Shown in pieces: positions 7,376 to 16,828 of a DNA stretch of 64,000 nucleotides; position 1 is the first letter of the stretch; each line of letters starts with the position of its first letter. The notes under the pieces were generated by a model, which was not told the DNA's origin, made no database searches, and saw only the letters and a list, made by a program, of their open reading frames with translations. The position numbers and the translations under genes were made by a program. Source of the DNA: an uncultured Bacteroidales bacterium (GTDB taxonomy: Bacteria; Bacteroidota; Bacteroidia; Bacteroidales; Bacteroidaceae). The stretch spans positions 1-64,000 of the forward strand of contig CACYOC010000008.1 in the NCBI GenBank assembly GCA_902775975.1, written 5' to 3'.

Positions 7376-9307
7376 GTGAAGAGAATTGCCGTCAACATAG
7401 CCCGTGTGGTGCTGGCCGTCACGCTGATTCTGTCAGGATTCGTCAAGGCCGTTGACCCGCTGGGCACGCAATACAAGACTGCCGACTATCTGCAGGCCAT
7501 GCACCTGGGAGCCTATGCCCCAGACGTACTGACGTTGGGCTTTGCCATAGTGCTGTCGGCGTTCGAGTTCGGAGTGGGCATCTGTCTGCTGTTTGCCATC
7601 CGCCGCAGGTTGGTATCGACGCTGGCACTGCTCATGATGGCGGTGATGACACCCCTCACGCTGTGGTTGGCAATAGCCGACCCCGTGCATGACTGTGGGT
7701 GCTTTGGTGATGCGCTGGTGCTGACCAACTGGCAGACGTTCTTCAAGAATGTCGTCCTGTTGGGAGCCGCCGTGGTGGTCAGGTGCTGGCCGTTGTCCAT
7801 GGTGCGCTTCATCAGCAAGAGCAATCAGTGGATTGTCATCAACTACACGGCACTGTTTATCTTTGCCGTGTCTGCCGTTTCACTGTACGACCGCCCATAC
7901 TTCGACTTCCGCCCCTATCATGTCGGCGCAAATGTCGGCAAGGGCTGGCAACAGATGATGGAGGGTAAGGAGTCGCCGTATGCCGACCTCTTCATGGTGC
8001 GCATGGACGATGGCGAGGACGTCACGGAGCAGACGCTGACCGACAAGGGATATGTCTTCCTGTTGGTAGCACCCTACCTGGAGCAGGCCAACGACAGTCA
8101 GCTGGACCTGATGAACCAGGTCTATGAGTATGCCGAGGACAATGGCTACCCCTTCTACTGCCTCACCGCCAGTGGTGAGCAGGCCGTCAACCAGTGGCGC
8201 GAGCTGACGGGAGCGGAATATCCGTTCTGCCAGGCCGACGACATCGTGCTGAAGACCATGATACGCAGCAACCCCGGACTGCTGCTGCTGAAGAACGGCG
8301 TCATCATCCGCAAGTGGAGCTACAACCGGCTGCCCGACGAGTATGCTCTTGACCGTCCGCTCGAAGAGTTGGAGTTGGGACGACTGGCAGAGGACTCCGT
8401 GGCGAAGAAGATAGCACTCATCTTCATGTGGTACGTGCTGCCGTTGTTGCTGCTGACATTAGCTGACCGCCTGTGGGCTTGGTCGAACTGGATTAGGAAA
8501 AGAAAAGTTAACATATTGTCGAATCATTTATTAAACAAAGAAAAAACAATGAGAAAGAAAATTGTAGCAGGTAACTGGAAGATGAACCTGAACCTGCAGG
8601 AAGGTATTAGTCTGGCTAAGGAACTGAATGCCGCTTTGGAGGCCGAGAAGCCCAACTGTGACGTCATCATCTGCACACCGTTCATCCACCTGGCATCGGT
8701 TGCTCAGGTACTGAACCCCGCACTGGTGGGTCTGGGTGCTGAGAACTGCGCCGACAAGGAGAAGGGTGCCTTCACCGGTGAGGTAAGTGCCGAGATGGTG
8801 AAATCTACGGGTGCTCAGTATGTAATCCTGGGTCACTCGGAGCGTCGTGAGTACTACAAGGAGACTCCCGAGATTCTGAAGGAGAAGGTGCTGCTGGCAC
8901 AGAAGAACGGTCTGAAGGTCATCTTCTGCATCGGCGAGAGTCTGGCAGAGCGCGAAGCTAACAAGCAGAACGAGGTGGTGAAGGCTGAACTCGAGGGTAG
9001 CGTCTTCAACCTCAGCGAGGAAGACTTCCGCAAGGTCATCATCGCCTACGAACCCATCTGGGCTATTGGTACCGGCAAGACCGCTACTGCCGAGCAGGCT
9101 GAGGAGATTCACGCCTACATCCGCAGCATCATTGCCGAGAAGTACGGACAGGCTGTTGCCGACGACACCAGCATTCTCTATGGTGGCTCTTGCAAGGGCA
9201 GCAACGCTCCCGAGCTGTTTGCCAAGCCCGACATTGACGGTGGACTGATTGGCGGTGCCTCGCTGAAGTGCGCTGACTTCAAGGCCATCATCGACGCCTG
9301 GAAGTAA
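7376..9307 (+). CDS. BT_3928/DoxX-like membrane protein fused in frame to triosephosphate isomerase
   Basis: A single open frame of 643 codons with a GTG start behind an AAGGAGA ribosome site. Residues 1-391 are the membrane part. They comprise about five helices (first at 8-28, with a DoxX-like [10 protein letters not shown] motif), a Cys pair DCGCFGD before helix 4, a periplasmic domain of about 160 residues, and a last helix ([21 protein letters not shown]) ending in WIRKRK. No stop follows: the frame runs through [13 protein letters not shown] straight into the normal first Met of TpiA. With six helices the C-terminus faces the cytoplasm, so a fused isomerase would be topologically possible. 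In relatives these are two genes. Either the stop was lost, or both a fusion and free TpiA are made. Confidence 0.8.
   Translation: MKRIAVNIARVVLAVTLILSGFVKAVDPLGTQYKTADYLQAMHLGAYAPDVLTLGFAIVLSAFEFGVGICLLFAIRRRLVSTLALLMMAVMTPLTLWLAIADPVHDCGCFGDALVLTNWQTFFKNVVLLGAAVVVRCWPLSMVRFISKSNQWIVINYTALFIFAVSAVSLYDRPYFDFRPYHVGANVGKGWQQMMEGKESPYADLFMVRMDDGEDVTEQTLTDKGYVFLLVAPYLEQANDSQLDLMNQVYEYAEDNGYPFYCLTASGEQAVNQWRELTGAEYPFCQADDIVLKTMIRSNPGLLLLKNGVIIRKWSYNRLPDEYALDRPLEELELGRLAEDSVAKKIALIFMWYVLPLLLLTLADRLWAWSNWIRKRKVNILSNHLLNKEKTMRKKIVAGNWKMNLNLQEGISLAKELNAALEAEKPNCDVIICTPFIHLASVAQVLNPALVGLGAENCADKEKGAFTGEVSAEMVKSTGAQYVILGHSERREYYKETPEILKEKVLLAQKNGLKVIFCIGESLAEREANKQNEVVKAELEGSVFNLSEEDFRKVIIAYEPIWAIGTGKTATAEQAEEIHAYIRSIIAEKYGQAVADDTSILYGGSCKGSNAPELFAKPDIDGGLIGGASLKCADFKAIIDAWK
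8549..9307 (+). CDS. tpiA: triosephosphate isomerase
   Basis: A complete 252-residue TIM from the internal ATG, interconverting dihydroxyacetone phosphate and glyceraldehyde 3-phosphate in glycolysis. It has the N-terminal [10 protein letters not shown] with the catalytic Lys, the His of LGHSERREY, the catalytic Glu in [16 protein letters not shown], and the phosphate loop YGGSCKGSN and GGLIGGAS. Length is exactly that of the family. An A-rich stretch precedes the ATG and can serve as a Bacteroidota-type ribosome site, so independent initiation is likely even though the upstream frame reads through. Confidence 0.95.
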   Translation: MRKKIVAGNWKMNLNLQEGISLAKELNAALEAEKPNCDVIICTPFIHLASVAQVLNPALVGLGAENCADKEKGAFTGEVSAEMVKSTGAQYVILGHSERREYYKETPEILKEKVLLAQKNGLKVIFCIGESLAEREANKQNEVVKAELEGSVFNLSEEDFRKVIIAYEPIWAIGTGKTATAEQAEEIHAYIRSIIAEKYGQAVADDTSILYGGSCKGSNAPELFAKPDIDGGLIGGASLKCADFKAIIDAWK

Positions 9308-9464
9308 AGAGAAGTGAAGGCTGCGATTGAGCGAGGGCAGAGCCAAGCTTGCTTGAGCTATGCCGAGCGTGAGCAGGCTCGACCGCAGGTCAAAAGTGAA
9401 AAGTGAAAAGGTTAAGAAGAATAACGTGAAAAGAATCATGCTTATGGAGACCCGTCGTTATGAG

Positions 9465-10058
9465 ATGTTGAAAAAGGTATGGCTACTGTTGCCCTTTTGC
9501 CTTTTTGCTTTTTTGCACACCCACGCACAGAACTTTACCCAGCGCATCCAACAGCCGATGGCGGGCAAGGGTTCTGTGGTAATACATCAGAGCGACAGTA
9601 TTGACCAGCTGGTCAATACTGCCGTACTCTCCAACAGAGCGGTGAAACATACTGCCACGACGCCTCCTGCCAGTACGGAGACTCCGTCGTCAGCGGCTAC
9701 CGCCAGTACGACGAAACCTGATACAAGTGCTACCACCCAACAGGGTGAGCAGACCACTACTGAGGAGGAAGGCACCAGGGTGATTCACGGTTCTTACACC
9801 GTGATGGGCTATCGGGTGCAGGCATTTGCCGGCGGCAACTCGCGTGCCGACCGTCAGCGGGCAGAGGCGACGCGTAGCAGCATCAAGGCCATCTATCCCA
9901 ACGTACCTGTCTATGTCCACTTCTTCTCGCCGCGATGGATATGCCGTGTGGGCAACTACCGCACCTATGAGGAGGCTCACCAGATGCAGACGAACCTGAA
10001 GAACATGGGCTTTAACCAGTGTACCATCGTCAAGGGGAAAATCTCTGTGGCGTATTAG
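9465..10058 (+). CDS. SPOR-domain protein, exported
   Basis: A 197-residue protein. From this ATG it opens with a good signal peptide (MLKKVWLLLPFCLFAFLHTHAQ). A Thr/Ser/Ala-rich linker follows (about residues 55-100), then a C-terminal SPOR domain (about 115-195: GYRVQAFAGGNSRADRQRAEATRSS, CRVGNYRTYEEAHQM). SPOR domains bind denuded peptidoglycan glycans. In-frame ATGs at 9438 and 9444 would add up to nine residues before the signal peptide; I prefer 9465 for that reason. Upstream, 9308-9420 holds a GAGCGAGGGCAGAGCC-type repeat and GTGAAAA units. The next gene is folE. Confidence 0.8.
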   Translation: MLKKVWLLLPFCLFAFLHTHAQNFTQRIQQPMAGKGSVVIHQSDSIDQLVNTAVLSNRAVKHTATTPPASTETPSSAATASTTKPDTSATTQQGEQTTTEEEGTRVIHGSYTVMGYRVQAFAGGNSRADRQRAEATRSSIKAIYPNVPVYVHFFSPRWICRVGNYRTYEEAHQMQTNLKNMGFNQCTIVKGKISVAY

Positions 10059-10102
10059 GACTCCCTCTTCTGTGTTGAAAAAGAAATGTAAATTGATATA
10101 CC

Positions 10103-10690
10103 GTGTATCCTGAAAACGAAATATTCCGTGAAGGACTTGACGAACTGGCAGCTCACTACAAGGACGTGCTGACACTGCTGGGCGAAGACCCTGACAGAGA
10201 AGGTCTGCAGAAGACCCCCATGCGTGTGGCAAAAGCCATGCAGGTGCTGACGCGCGGCTACGACATGGATGCCCATCAGGTGTTGCGTGACGCCCTGTTC
10301 AAGGAGGACTACTCGCAGATGGTCATCGTCAAGGACATCGACTTCTTCTCACTCTGCGAACACCACATGCTGCCCTTCTACGGTAAGGTACATGTGGCAT
10401 ACATTCCCAACGGCTACATCACCGGACTGTCGAAGATAGCCCGTGTGGTGGATATCTATAGCCATCGCCTGCAGGTGCAGGAACGCATGACGCTGCAAAT
10501 CAAGGAGTGCATCCAGCAGACGCTGAAACCCTTAGGCGTCATGGTCGTCGTCGAGGCACGCCACATGTGCATGCAGATGCGTGGCGTGGAAAAGCAGAAC
10601 TCCATCACCACGACGAGCGACTTCTCGGGAGCCTTCAACCAGGCGAAGACGCGCCAAGAGTTTATGAACCTCATTCAGAACCACGAATAA
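10103..10690 (+). CDS. folE: GTP cyclohydrolase I
   Basis: A 195-residue enzyme converting GTP to 7,8-dihydroneopterin triphosphate, the first step of folate synthesis. The zinc and catalytic motif [22 protein letters not shown] is complete, and [23 protein letters not shown] and the second Cys in RHMCMQMRG follow. It starts with GTG; no in-frame ATG lies close upstream. It is probably co-transcribed with the SPOR gene (45 nt apart). folK, a later step in the same pathway, is at 16283. Confidence 0.94.
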   Translation: MYPENEIFREGLDELAAHYKDVLTLLGEDPDREGLQKTPMRVAKAMQVLTRGYDMDAHQVLRDALFKEDYSQMVIVKDIDFFSLCEHHMLPFYGKVHVAYIPNGYITGLSKIARVVDIYSHRLQVQERMTLQIKECIQQTLKPLGVMVVVEARHMCMQMRGVEKQNSITTTSDFSGAFNQAKTRQEFMNLIQNHE

Positions 10691-10695
10691 AGATT

Positions 10696-11265
10696 ATGGA
10701 CCAGTTTAATAGAGATACCTACAAGAAAGAATCGCTTTTCCACGAGTTCTATCACAGCTGTCTGGGGCGCATCATCATTTTGGCAGTGCTCTGCCTTGTA
10801 CTGTTTGTCGTTGGCGTCATGACCGTGCCTTCTGAGAAAGAAATGTATGAAAAGACCATCGACAACATCCATGAGTGTCTGCAGGACAACGAGGCCGTTC
10901 CTAACGATGACCTGGACGAGAAGTTCAGCAACATCGACCGTACCATCTCTACTGCCGATACGACGCTGACCAACGACGCTTTGTTCGACACGTTCGAGGA
11001 GTTTAACCGCTTGGAGGTCTATAAGCACCCTGCCTATGCTACCGTCTATCTGCGCAACACGCTGCATCCGCAGGGTGTCCGCGTTGGCATCGGCGTGTTT
11101 GGCATGGTGATTTCTACCGTTTATTTCAGCGACTTGGTGCTCGACCTCGGACCTGCCCGTGGTGAGTATAACGAACGGCTGGTGCCTGCTCCCTCACTGG
11201 ACGAGGACTTCGGTGAGAACCCGCATCTGACGCCTTATCATTATAAGGGGAATCCGGAGGATTAG
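10696..11265 (+). CDS. membrane-anchored protein of unknown function
   Basis: A 189-residue protein starting 5 nt after the folE stop. One clear transmembrane helix (IIILAVLCLVLFVVGVMTV, about residues 26-44) follows a short charged N-terminus. A soluble acidic region follows (about 45-130), then a weaker hydrophobic stretch (VGIGVFGMVISTVYFSDLVL) and a polar tail. I do not recognise a family. The tight spacing suggests translation with folE, but gives no functional hint. Confidence 0.6.
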   Translation: MDQFNRDTYKKESLFHEFYHSCLGRIIILAVLCLVLFVVGVMTVPSEKEMYEKTIDNIHECLQDNEAVPNDDLDEKFSNIDRTISTADTTLTNDALFDTFEEFNRLEVYKHPAYATVYLRNTLHPQGVRVGIGVFGMVISTVYFSDLVLDLGPARGEYNERLVPAPSLDEDFGENPHLTPYHYKGNPED

Positions 11266-11321
11266 GTGTTAGGTGATAGGTGATAGGTGTTGGGTGATAG
11301 GTGATAGGTGATAGGTGTCGG
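11266..11321. repeat. GGTGATAGGT tandem repeats between convergent genes
   Basis: Several GGTGTTGGGTGATAGGT-type units fill the gap between the convergent stops. The same unit, in the GGTGTTGGG form, is found in frame inside cca (5313-5360) and murF-alr (37797-37820). Confidence 0.75.
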
Positions 11322-12098
11322 TTAATAGCTGGCACTGCAGGGAATGCCTGCTGCTATCACACGGTCGCGAATGGCGTCGAGCTGTTCGTGACTTGCTTTT
11401 TGTAGCCCCTGTGCCGGCGTCTCACGATCGATAGTATAGACCATCACCTGCTGTGGCTGGATGGCCTTCACTGCCTCTAACCACGGGCCTACATACTCTT
11501 CTCCCGTATTATCCACACTTGCCCCTTCGACTGTTCCCCGCATGAACATCGTCTGAATGATGATGTGACCGTGGAACGCTTTCATGCGCTCGATGATCTG
11601 TTGTACGTCGTAAGTGCCGGTGGGGCGATCGACCTTGTTGATGTACGAAGGGTCAATGGTGTCTAACTTCAAGATGTTGTCATCGACACGCATCAGGGCG
11701 TCGTGGACAGACTGCCGGTGAATCATCGTCGAATTCGACAGCACACAGACCTTCGCCTTCGGACAGTACTGGTCGCGCAGATGGATGGTGTCGTCGATAA
11801 TCTCCGCAAAGTGCGGATGACTCGTCGGTTCTCCATTGCCGGCAAAGGTCAGCACGTCGGGCAACTGTTGCTCCTGAACCATCTGCTGCAACTGCTGCTC
11901 TAACCTGTTAGCTACCTTCTCGCGAGTGGGCCGGGGAAGGGTGGGGCGGTGGTCTTTGTTGAAGCCGCACTCGCAGTAGATGCAGTCGAAGGTACATACC
12001 TTGCCGTCGGCAGGCAACAGGTTGATACCTAACGAGATACCTAACCGGCGACTGTGTATAGGGCCGAAAATCGGTGAGGGATAGATGATGGTGCTCAT
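11322..12098 (-). CDS. radical SAM protein
   Basis: A 258-residue protein with the radical SAM cluster motif CTFDCIYC near residue 37 (C-x3-C-x2-C) followed by ECGFNKD. It has the GNGEPTSHPHF motif of the SAM-binding part and continues LKLDTIDP and IIIQTMFMRG. This resembles the small class annotated as radical SAM/MoaA-like or YfkA-like proteins in Bacteroidota; no SPASM-type Cys-rich extension is present. The reaction is not identifiable. The start at 12098 follows a TACCTTTG box at 12136-12129. Confidence 0.85.
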   Translation of the reverse strand: MSTIIYPSPIFGPIHSRRLGISLGINLLPADGKVCTFDCIYCECGFNKDHRPTLPRPTREKVANRLEQQLQQMVQEQQLPDVLTFAGNGEPTSHPHFAEIIDDTIHLRDQYCPKAKVCVLSNSTMIHRQSVHDALMRVDDNILKLDTIDPSYINKVDRPTGTYDVQQIIERMKAFHGHIIIQTMFMRGTVEGASVDNTGEEYVGPWLEAVKAIQPQQVMVYTIDRETPAQGLQKASHEQLDAIRDRVIAAGIPCSASY

Positions 12099-12128
12099 GT
12101 CTGTTCTGTTGATGATTCGTTCGAAATG

Positions 12129-12219
12129 CAAAGGTACGAAGATTTCTCCACACACACAAATAAAAAAGCAGGAAAACTCAAAAAAGTTTTGGTTTTCTGC
12201 TCACTTATTCGTACCTTTG
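12129..12219. promoter_or_regulatory. divergent promoters of the radical SAM gene and ftsX
   Basis: The minus-strand TACCTTTG lies at 12136-12129 and the plus-strand TACCTTTG at 12212-12219. The latter drives the ftsX to folK run. Confidence 0.7.
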
Positions 12220-12251
12220 CACGGAATTATGTGTTTTGCACTAAAAGTGAT

Positions 12252-13130
12252 ATGAGTAAGAAACGAAATAAGGCCTGCAGCCGCCGCGGCTTGCAGGGTG
12301 TTACGCTATGTATCAGTACGACCATGGTACTGGTATTGCTGGGGTTGGTGGTGTTCTTCGTCCTGTCGGCACGCAACCTGTCGGCACACATGAAGGAGAA
12401 CCTCACCATGACGGTGATGCTCAAGGACTCGGTAACGGTGAACGACGCGAAGCTGTTCTGTCGCGACCTGTACCACCGTCCCTATTCTCATAGCATCGAC
12501 TACATCAGCAAGGAACAAGCCAAGAAGGAACAGACAGAGGCGCTGGGTAGCGACCCGTCGGAGTTTCTGGGCTTCAACCCTTTCCCCGCCACTCTGGAGA
12601 TTCAGTTGAATGCCGACTATGCCAACCGCGACTCGCTGAAGTGGATTGTCAAGGAGTTGCAGAAGGACAGTAGGGTGAGCGACCTGGCATATATGGAAGA
12701 CCTGATGGACAAGGTGAACATGAACCTGAGCCGCGTGAGCTTGATACTGCTTGTGCTGGCTGTGCTGCTGACCTTCGTGTCGTTCTCGCTGATAAGCAAT
12801 ACGGTGCGCCTGAGCGTCTATGCCAATCGCTTCGTTATCCACACCATGAAACTGGTAGGAGCCTCGTGGGGATTCATCCGCCGACCGTTCCTGCGCCAGG
12901 CATTGCTGATCGGTGTCATCGCCGCCGTGCTGGCGTGCGCCATCCTGGCGGCAGGCATCTATGGCCTGTATATCACACAGCCGGGCGTCGATGAGATTGT
13001 AACGTGGGAGGTGATGGCCATCACCGGTGGCGCTGTCGTACTCTTCGGACTGATCATTACTGCCCTGTGCGCATGGCTGGCAGTGAACAAGTTCCTGAAA
13101 ATGAGAGCCCGCGAACTGTATAAGATTTAA
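12252..13130 (+). CDS. ftsX: cell division protein FtsX
   Basis: A 292-residue permease-like protein that, with the ATPase FtsE, signals across the membrane to peptidoglycan hydrolases at the septum. It has an N-terminal helix (about 18-42), a large extracytoplasmic loop with the FtsX-typical KEQAKKEQTEALGSDPSEFLGFNPFPATLEI segment, and three C-terminal helices (LILLVLAVLLTFVSFSLISNTVRL, LIGVIAAVLACAILAAGIYGL, VLFGLIITALCAWLAVN). The start lies 32 nt after the -7 box. ftsE is not in the window. DUF3098 and uppP follow closely, the standard Bacteroidales order. Confidence 0.93.
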   Translation: MSKKRNKACSRRGLQGVTLCISTTMVLVLLGLVVFFVLSARNLSAHMKENLTMTVMLKDSVTVNDAKLFCRDLYHRPYSHSIDYISKEQAKKEQTEALGSDPSEFLGFNPFPATLEIQLNADYANRDSLKWIVKELQKDSRVSDLAYMEDLMDKVNMNLSRVSLILLVLAVLLTFVSFSLISNTVRLSVYANRFVIHTMKLVGASWGFIRRPFLRQALLIGVIAAVLACAILAAGIYGLYITQPGVDEIVTWEVMAITGGAVVLFGLIITALCAWLAVNKFLKMRARELYKI

Positions 13131-13163
13131 GAAGCCTGAAACAGGCATAATAGTTGAGAATTT

Positions 13164-13400
13164 ATGGATAAGAGAGATTTCGCTTTCGATAAGATGAATT
13201 TCGTCATGCTGGCTATCGGCATGGCAGTAGTGGTCATCGGTTTCCTGCTGATGAGTGGTGACGGCTCTACGGAGCACGCCTTCAACCCTGACATCTTCAG
13301 CGCGCGCCGCATCAAGGTCGCTCCGCTAGTTTGCCTGGCAGGCTTTGTCTTTATGATTTATGCCGTCGTCCGCCGACCTAAGAGTAAAGAGTTAGAGTAA
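13164..13400 (+). CDS. DUF3098 small membrane protein
   Basis: A 78-residue protein with two membrane helices (NFVMLAIGMAVVVIGFLLMSG and VAPLVCLAGFVFMIYAVV) joined by a short loop with HAFNPDIFSARRI, the DUF3098 signature. Function is unknown. It is regularly found between ftsX and uppP, which hints at a role in envelope growth, but this is context only. Confidence 0.85.
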   Translation: MDKRDFAFDKMNFVMLAIGMAVVVIGFLLMSGDGSTEHAFNPDIFSARRIKVAPLVCLAGFVFMIYAVVRRPKSKELE

Positions 13401-13425
13401 CCCCCCAAATCGTACCCCCGAAAAC

Positions 13426-14301
13426 ATGGATTACATACAGACCCTTATCATCGCCATCGTAGAAGGACTGACAGAGTTTCTGCCCGTGTCCTCTACCGGT
13501 CACATGATTATCACTCAGAACCTGTTGGGACTGAGTCCTGAGAATCTGAGCGAAAGCGACAAGGCTTTCGTGCATGCTTTCACGTTTATCATCCAGTTTG
13601 GCGCTATCCTCTCGGTAGTATGCCTCTACTGGAAACGCTTCTTCCACATCGACCGCACCCCTGCACCTGCCGGTAGCAATACGTTCCAGAAGCTGAAGCA
13701 CACGTTCTACTTCTACTGGCTGCTCTTCATCGGTGTGTTGCCTGCTGTCGTTATCGGACTGCTGGCCAAGAAGTCGGGCCTGCTCGACTGGCTGCTCGAC
13801 AGCGTTGAGGTGGTGGCTGTCATGCTCGTCGTGGGAGGTATCTTCATGCTCTACTGCGACAAGCTGTTCAATAAGGGCAGCGACGCCAACCAGATCAACG
13901 AGAAGCGTGCTTTTAAGATTGGACTCTATCAGTGCATCTCCGTCATTCCCGGCGTGTCGCGCTCCATGGCAACGATCGTAGGTGGCATGACACAAGGATT
14001 GACGCGCAAGAAGGCTGCCGAGTTCTCGTTCTTCCTCGCTGTGCCTACCATGGCAGGAGCAACGCTGCTCGATCTCCTGGACTTGCTGAAAGACGATACG
14101 GCGTGGGCTACGAGCCATAACATCACTATGCTCATCTTGGGCTGTGTGGTGGCATTCATCGTCGCCCTACTGGCCATGAAGTGGTTCGTGGCTTTCCTGT
14201 CGAAGTACGGCTTCAAGGCTTTCGGCTACTACCGCATCATCGTTGGCACCATCATCATCGTGTTGCTGCTGACAGGACATTCACTCGCAATGGTTGACTA
14301 A
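13426..14301 (+). CDS. uppP: undecaprenyl-diphosphate phosphatase UppP
   Basis: A 291-residue integral membrane enzyme that recycles the lipid carrier of cell wall synthesis by removing one phosphate from undecaprenyl diphosphate. Both conserved motifs are present: EGLTEFLPVSSTGH at residues 13-26 and PGVSRSMATI in the second half. Eight or so hydrophobic helices follow the family pattern. The stop codon abuts the truB start, with no gap. Confidence 0.95.
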   Translation: MDYIQTLIIAIVEGLTEFLPVSSTGHMIITQNLLGLSPENLSESDKAFVHAFTFIIQFGAILSVVCLYWKRFFHIDRTPAPAGSNTFQKLKHTFYFYWLLFIGVLPAVVIGLLAKKSGLLDWLLDSVEVVAVMLVVGGIFMLYCDKLFNKGSDANQINEKRAFKIGLYQCISVIPGVSRSMATIVGGMTQGLTRKKAAEFSFFLAVPTMAGATLLDLLDLLKDDTAWATSHNITMLILGCVVAFIVALLAMKWFVAFLSKYGFKAFGYYRIIVGTIIIVLLLTGHSLAMVD

Positions 14302-15006
14302 ATGAACTTCACAGAAGGCGAATACATCTACATCAACAAGCCCTACGGCATGACGTCGTTCGGAGCCTTGGCATTTGTCAGGACACGCATTTCCCGCAAG
14401 GTGGGGGTGAAGCGTGTGAAGACAGGGCATGCCGGCACCCTCGACCCCTTGGCAACAGGGGTGCTCATTCTCTGTACGGGCAAGAAGACGAAGGAGATAG
14501 AGCGCCTGCAACTCGACACGAAGGAATATACCGCCACGCTGCAGTTAGGAGCCACCACGCCCAGCTACGACCTGGAGCATGAGGTCGATGCCACATATCC
14601 TACGGCTCACATCACCGAGGAACTGGTACGCACCGTACTCGCCGGTTTCGTCGGCGAGATCCAGCAAGTGCCCCCTCAGTACTCCGCCTGCAAGATTGGC
14701 GGCGACCGTGCCTACAAGCTGAAGCGCAAGGGCGAGGACGTACAGCTCGCTGCCAAGTCCATCCACATCCATGAGCTGGAGTTGACGCGCTTCGACGCCG
14801 AGACCATGCAGATGGACATCCGGGTACGCTGTGGCAAGGGCACCTACATCCGCTCCTTGGCACGAGATATTGGTCGTGCGCTGAACAGCGGTGCCCACCT
14901 GACGGCACTCTGCCGCACCCAGTTAGGCAGTGTCCGCATCGAGGACTGCATCACCCTCGACGACTTCCCGCAGTGGCTCGACCAGCAGCAGATAGAGCAG
15001 TCGTAA
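14302..15006 (+). CDS. truB: tRNA pseudouridine(55) synthase TruB
   Basis: A 234-residue enzyme making pseudouridine 55 in the T-loop of tRNAs. The catalytic Asp lies in GHAGTLDPLATGVL (residues about 36-49). The YNKP-like motif appears as YINKPYGMTS, and KGTYIRSLARDIG is also present. The protein lacks a C-terminal PUA extension, as in other bacterial short forms. The ATG follows the uppP stop directly, so translation is probably coupled. Confidence 0.95.
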   Translation: MNFTEGEYIYINKPYGMTSFGALAFVRTRISRKVGVKRVKTGHAGTLDPLATGVLILCTGKKTKEIERLQLDTKEYTATLQLGATTPSYDLEHEVDATYPTAHITEELVRTVLAGFVGEIQQVPPQYSACKIGGDRAYKLKRKGEDVQLAAKSIHIHELELTRFDAETMQMDIRVRCGKGTYIRSLARDIGRALNSGAHLTALCRTQLGSVRIEDCITLDDFPQWLDQQQIEQS

Positions 15007-15086
15007 CATCGTAACATCGAAATACCGAAATGTCGAAATGTCGAAATGTCAAAATGTCGAAATAACGAAATAACGAAATAACAACA
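15007..15086. repeat. CGAAATGT tandem repeats
   Basis: About eight CGAAATGT/CGAAATAA units lie between truB and queA. The same unit recurs before the GSCFA gene at 35694-35732. It may influence message folding; no promoter is visible here. Confidence 0.75.
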
Positions 15087-15088
15087 TA

Positions 15089-16231
15089 ATGAAACTATCG
15101 CAATTCAAATTCAAACTGCCAGAGAATCAGGTGGCATTGGAGCCCCCTCACCGCGTGTTCGAAAACGAAGACGGCACCGTCGATAAAGTCTATCGTCGTG
15201 ACGAGTGCCGACTGATGGTGGTCCACCGCAAGAGTAAGACCATCGACATGTTCGAGAAAGACGACAACGGCAAGGATACCGACCGCTTCCTGACCTTTGC
15301 GCACGTCATCGACTACTTTGACGATGGCGACACCATCATGCTCAACGACTCGAAGGTGTTTCCTGCCCGTCTGTTTGGAACGAAGGAGAAGACCGATGCC
15401 AAGATTGAGGTCTTCCTGTTGCGCGAGCTCAACGAGGAACTGCGCCTGTGGGACGTGTTGGTAGAACCGGCACGTAAGATTCGTATCGGCAACAAGCTCT
15501 TCTTTGAAGAGAACGGCCCCATGGTGGCTGAGGTCATCGACAATACCACCAGTCGCGGTCGCACGCTGCGTTTCCTCTACGACTGTCCGCACGACGAGTT
15601 CAAGCGCGAACTGTTCTCGTTAGGTACGGCACCACTGCCGCGCTACATCATCGACAAGCGCGAGGTGGAACCGAGTGACATGGAGAACTTCCAGACCATC
15701 TATGCCAAGCACGAGGGTGCGGTGACGGCTCCTGCCTCAGGACTGCACTTCAGCCGCGAACTGCTGAAGCGACTCGAGATTCGTGGCGTCAACCTCTCGT
15801 TCATCACCGTCCACTGCGGACTGGGCTGCTTCGACCCCATCGAGGTGGAAGACCTGACGAAGCACAAGATGGGCTCTGAGCAGATGCGCATCACCCAAGA
15901 GGCTTGCGAGACGGTGAATCATGCCAAGAGCGAGGGTCATAAGGTGTGTGCCGTCGGCGTCACAACCCTGCGCGCCACGGAGACTGCCGTAGGTACTGAC
16001 GGCATGCTGAAGGAGTTTGAAGGATGGACCAACAAGTTCATCTTCCCTCCCTACGACTTCGGACTGGCAAACTCTATGATTGTCAACTTCTATCATCCTG
16101 AATCTACCATGATGATGGCTACGGCAGCCTTCGGAGGCTACGAGCTCGTGATGGAGGCTTACGAGAAGGCGGTGAAGAACGGCTACATGTTCGGATGCTA
16201 TGGCGACGCCATGCTGATATTGGATGATTAG
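15089..16231 (+). CDS. queA: tRNA ribosyltransferase-isomerase QueA
   Basis: A 380-residue enzyme that transfers ribose from S-adenosylmethionine to preQ1 in tRNA, giving epoxyqueuosine. Recognisable segments are [14 protein letters not shown] near the N-terminus, [43 protein letters not shown] and the C-terminal [34 protein letters not shown]. It is somewhat longer than the E. coli enzyme (about 356). It is co-transcribed with truB and folK; queC at 1928 is in the same pathway. Confidence 0.95.
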   Translation: MKLSQFKFKLPENQVALEPPHRVFENEDGTVDKVYRRDECRLMVVHRKSKTIDMFEKDDNGKDTDRFLTFAHVIDYFDDGDTIMLNDSKVFPARLFGTKEKTDAKIEVFLLRELNEELRLWDVLVEPARKIRIGNKLFFEENGPMVAEVIDNTTSRGRTLRFLYDCPHDEFKRELFSLGTAPLPRYIIDKREVEPSDMENFQTIYAKHEGAVTAPASGLHFSRELLKRLEIRGVNLSFITVHCGLGCFDPIEVEDLTKHKMGSEQMRITQEACETVNHAKSEGHKVCAVGVTTLRATETAVGTDGMLKEFEGWTNKFIFPPYDFGLANSMIVNFYHPESTMMMATAAFGGYELVMEAYEKAVKNGYMFGCYGDAMLILDD

Positions 16232-16260
16232 CCCACCCCCGACCCCTCCCGGGGGAGGTA
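16231..16260. repeat. G/C-rich palindromic element between queA and folK
   Basis: CCCACCCCCGACCCCTCCC followed by GGGGGAGG. This is an intergenic copy of the family found in frame inside the TonB receptor, murF, carA/carB, gltB and dapF genes. Confidence 0.7.
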
Positions 16261-16282
16261 TAAGAGGTAAGAGGTGAGAGAG

Positions 16283-16735
16283 ATGCACATTGTATATTTA
16301 GGGCTGGGCAGCAACTTGGGCGACAGAGAGGCGCTGCTTCGTGAAGCCATTCAGCGGATTGGCGACAGGGTAGGGCAGGTGGTGCGCCAGTCGTCGTTCA
16401 TCGAGACCGAGCCGTGGGGCTTTGAGTCCGACCATCCCTTCCTCAATGCCGTCATCTGCATAGACACCGCCCTGACACCTCGCGAGCTGCTGCTCGCCAC
16501 CCAGCAGATAGAGCGCGACATGGGGCGCAAGAAGACTCCGAGCGGCGGAACCACTCGGCACAGTAAAGACGACTCGCTGCCTGCTGCCCGCCACTATACC
16601 GACAGGCCTATCGACATCGACATCCTGCTCTACGACGACCTGACGGTGGACGAGCCCGACCTGCAGATACCGCACCCCCTGATGCAGCAGCGCGACTTCG
16701 TGATGACGCCGCTCAGGGAGATTAGCAACCCATAA
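16283..16735 (+). CDS. folK: HPPK, 6-hydroxymethyl-7,8-dihydropterin pyrophosphokinase
   Basis: A 150-residue enzyme transferring pyrophosphate from ATP to 6-hydroxymethyl-7,8-dihydropterin in folate synthesis. Signatures are YLGLGSNLGDRE at the N-terminus, FLNAVICIDT, and RPIDIDILLYDD with the metal-binding Asp pair. An in-frame insert (residues about 85-94, PSGGTTRHSK), encoded by a CCGAG...CTCGG palindrome, sits just after MGRKK, in the loop before the catalytic segment. GTG at 16274 is an alternative start; ATG 16283 gives the usual N-terminus. Confidence 0.93.
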   Translation: MHIVYLGLGSNLGDREALLREAIQRIGDRVGQVVRQSSFIETEPWGFESDHPFLNAVICIDTALTPRELLLATQQIERDMGRKKTPSGGTTRHSKDDSLPAARHYTDRPIDIDILLYDDLTVDEPDLQIPHPLMQQRDFVMTPLREISNP

Positions 16736-16790
16736 GCCCCATAAGCCCTATAAGCCCCATAGGCCCTATACGCCCCATACGCCCCATAAG
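16733..16790. repeat. CATAAGCCCC tandem repeats
   Basis: About seven CATAAGCCC/CATACGCCC units follow folK. Related AGTAAGCCCTAT units precede dapF at 57742-57771. Confidence 0.75.
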
Positions 16791-16828
16791 AAAACAATAG
16801 TACTAACCCATAAAAAGAACAAACACTT

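Noticed and set aside
12306..14118. Minus-strand frames over ftsX and uppP
   Set aside because: Shadows of well supported genes; their His/Gln-rich composition is typical of antisense reading.
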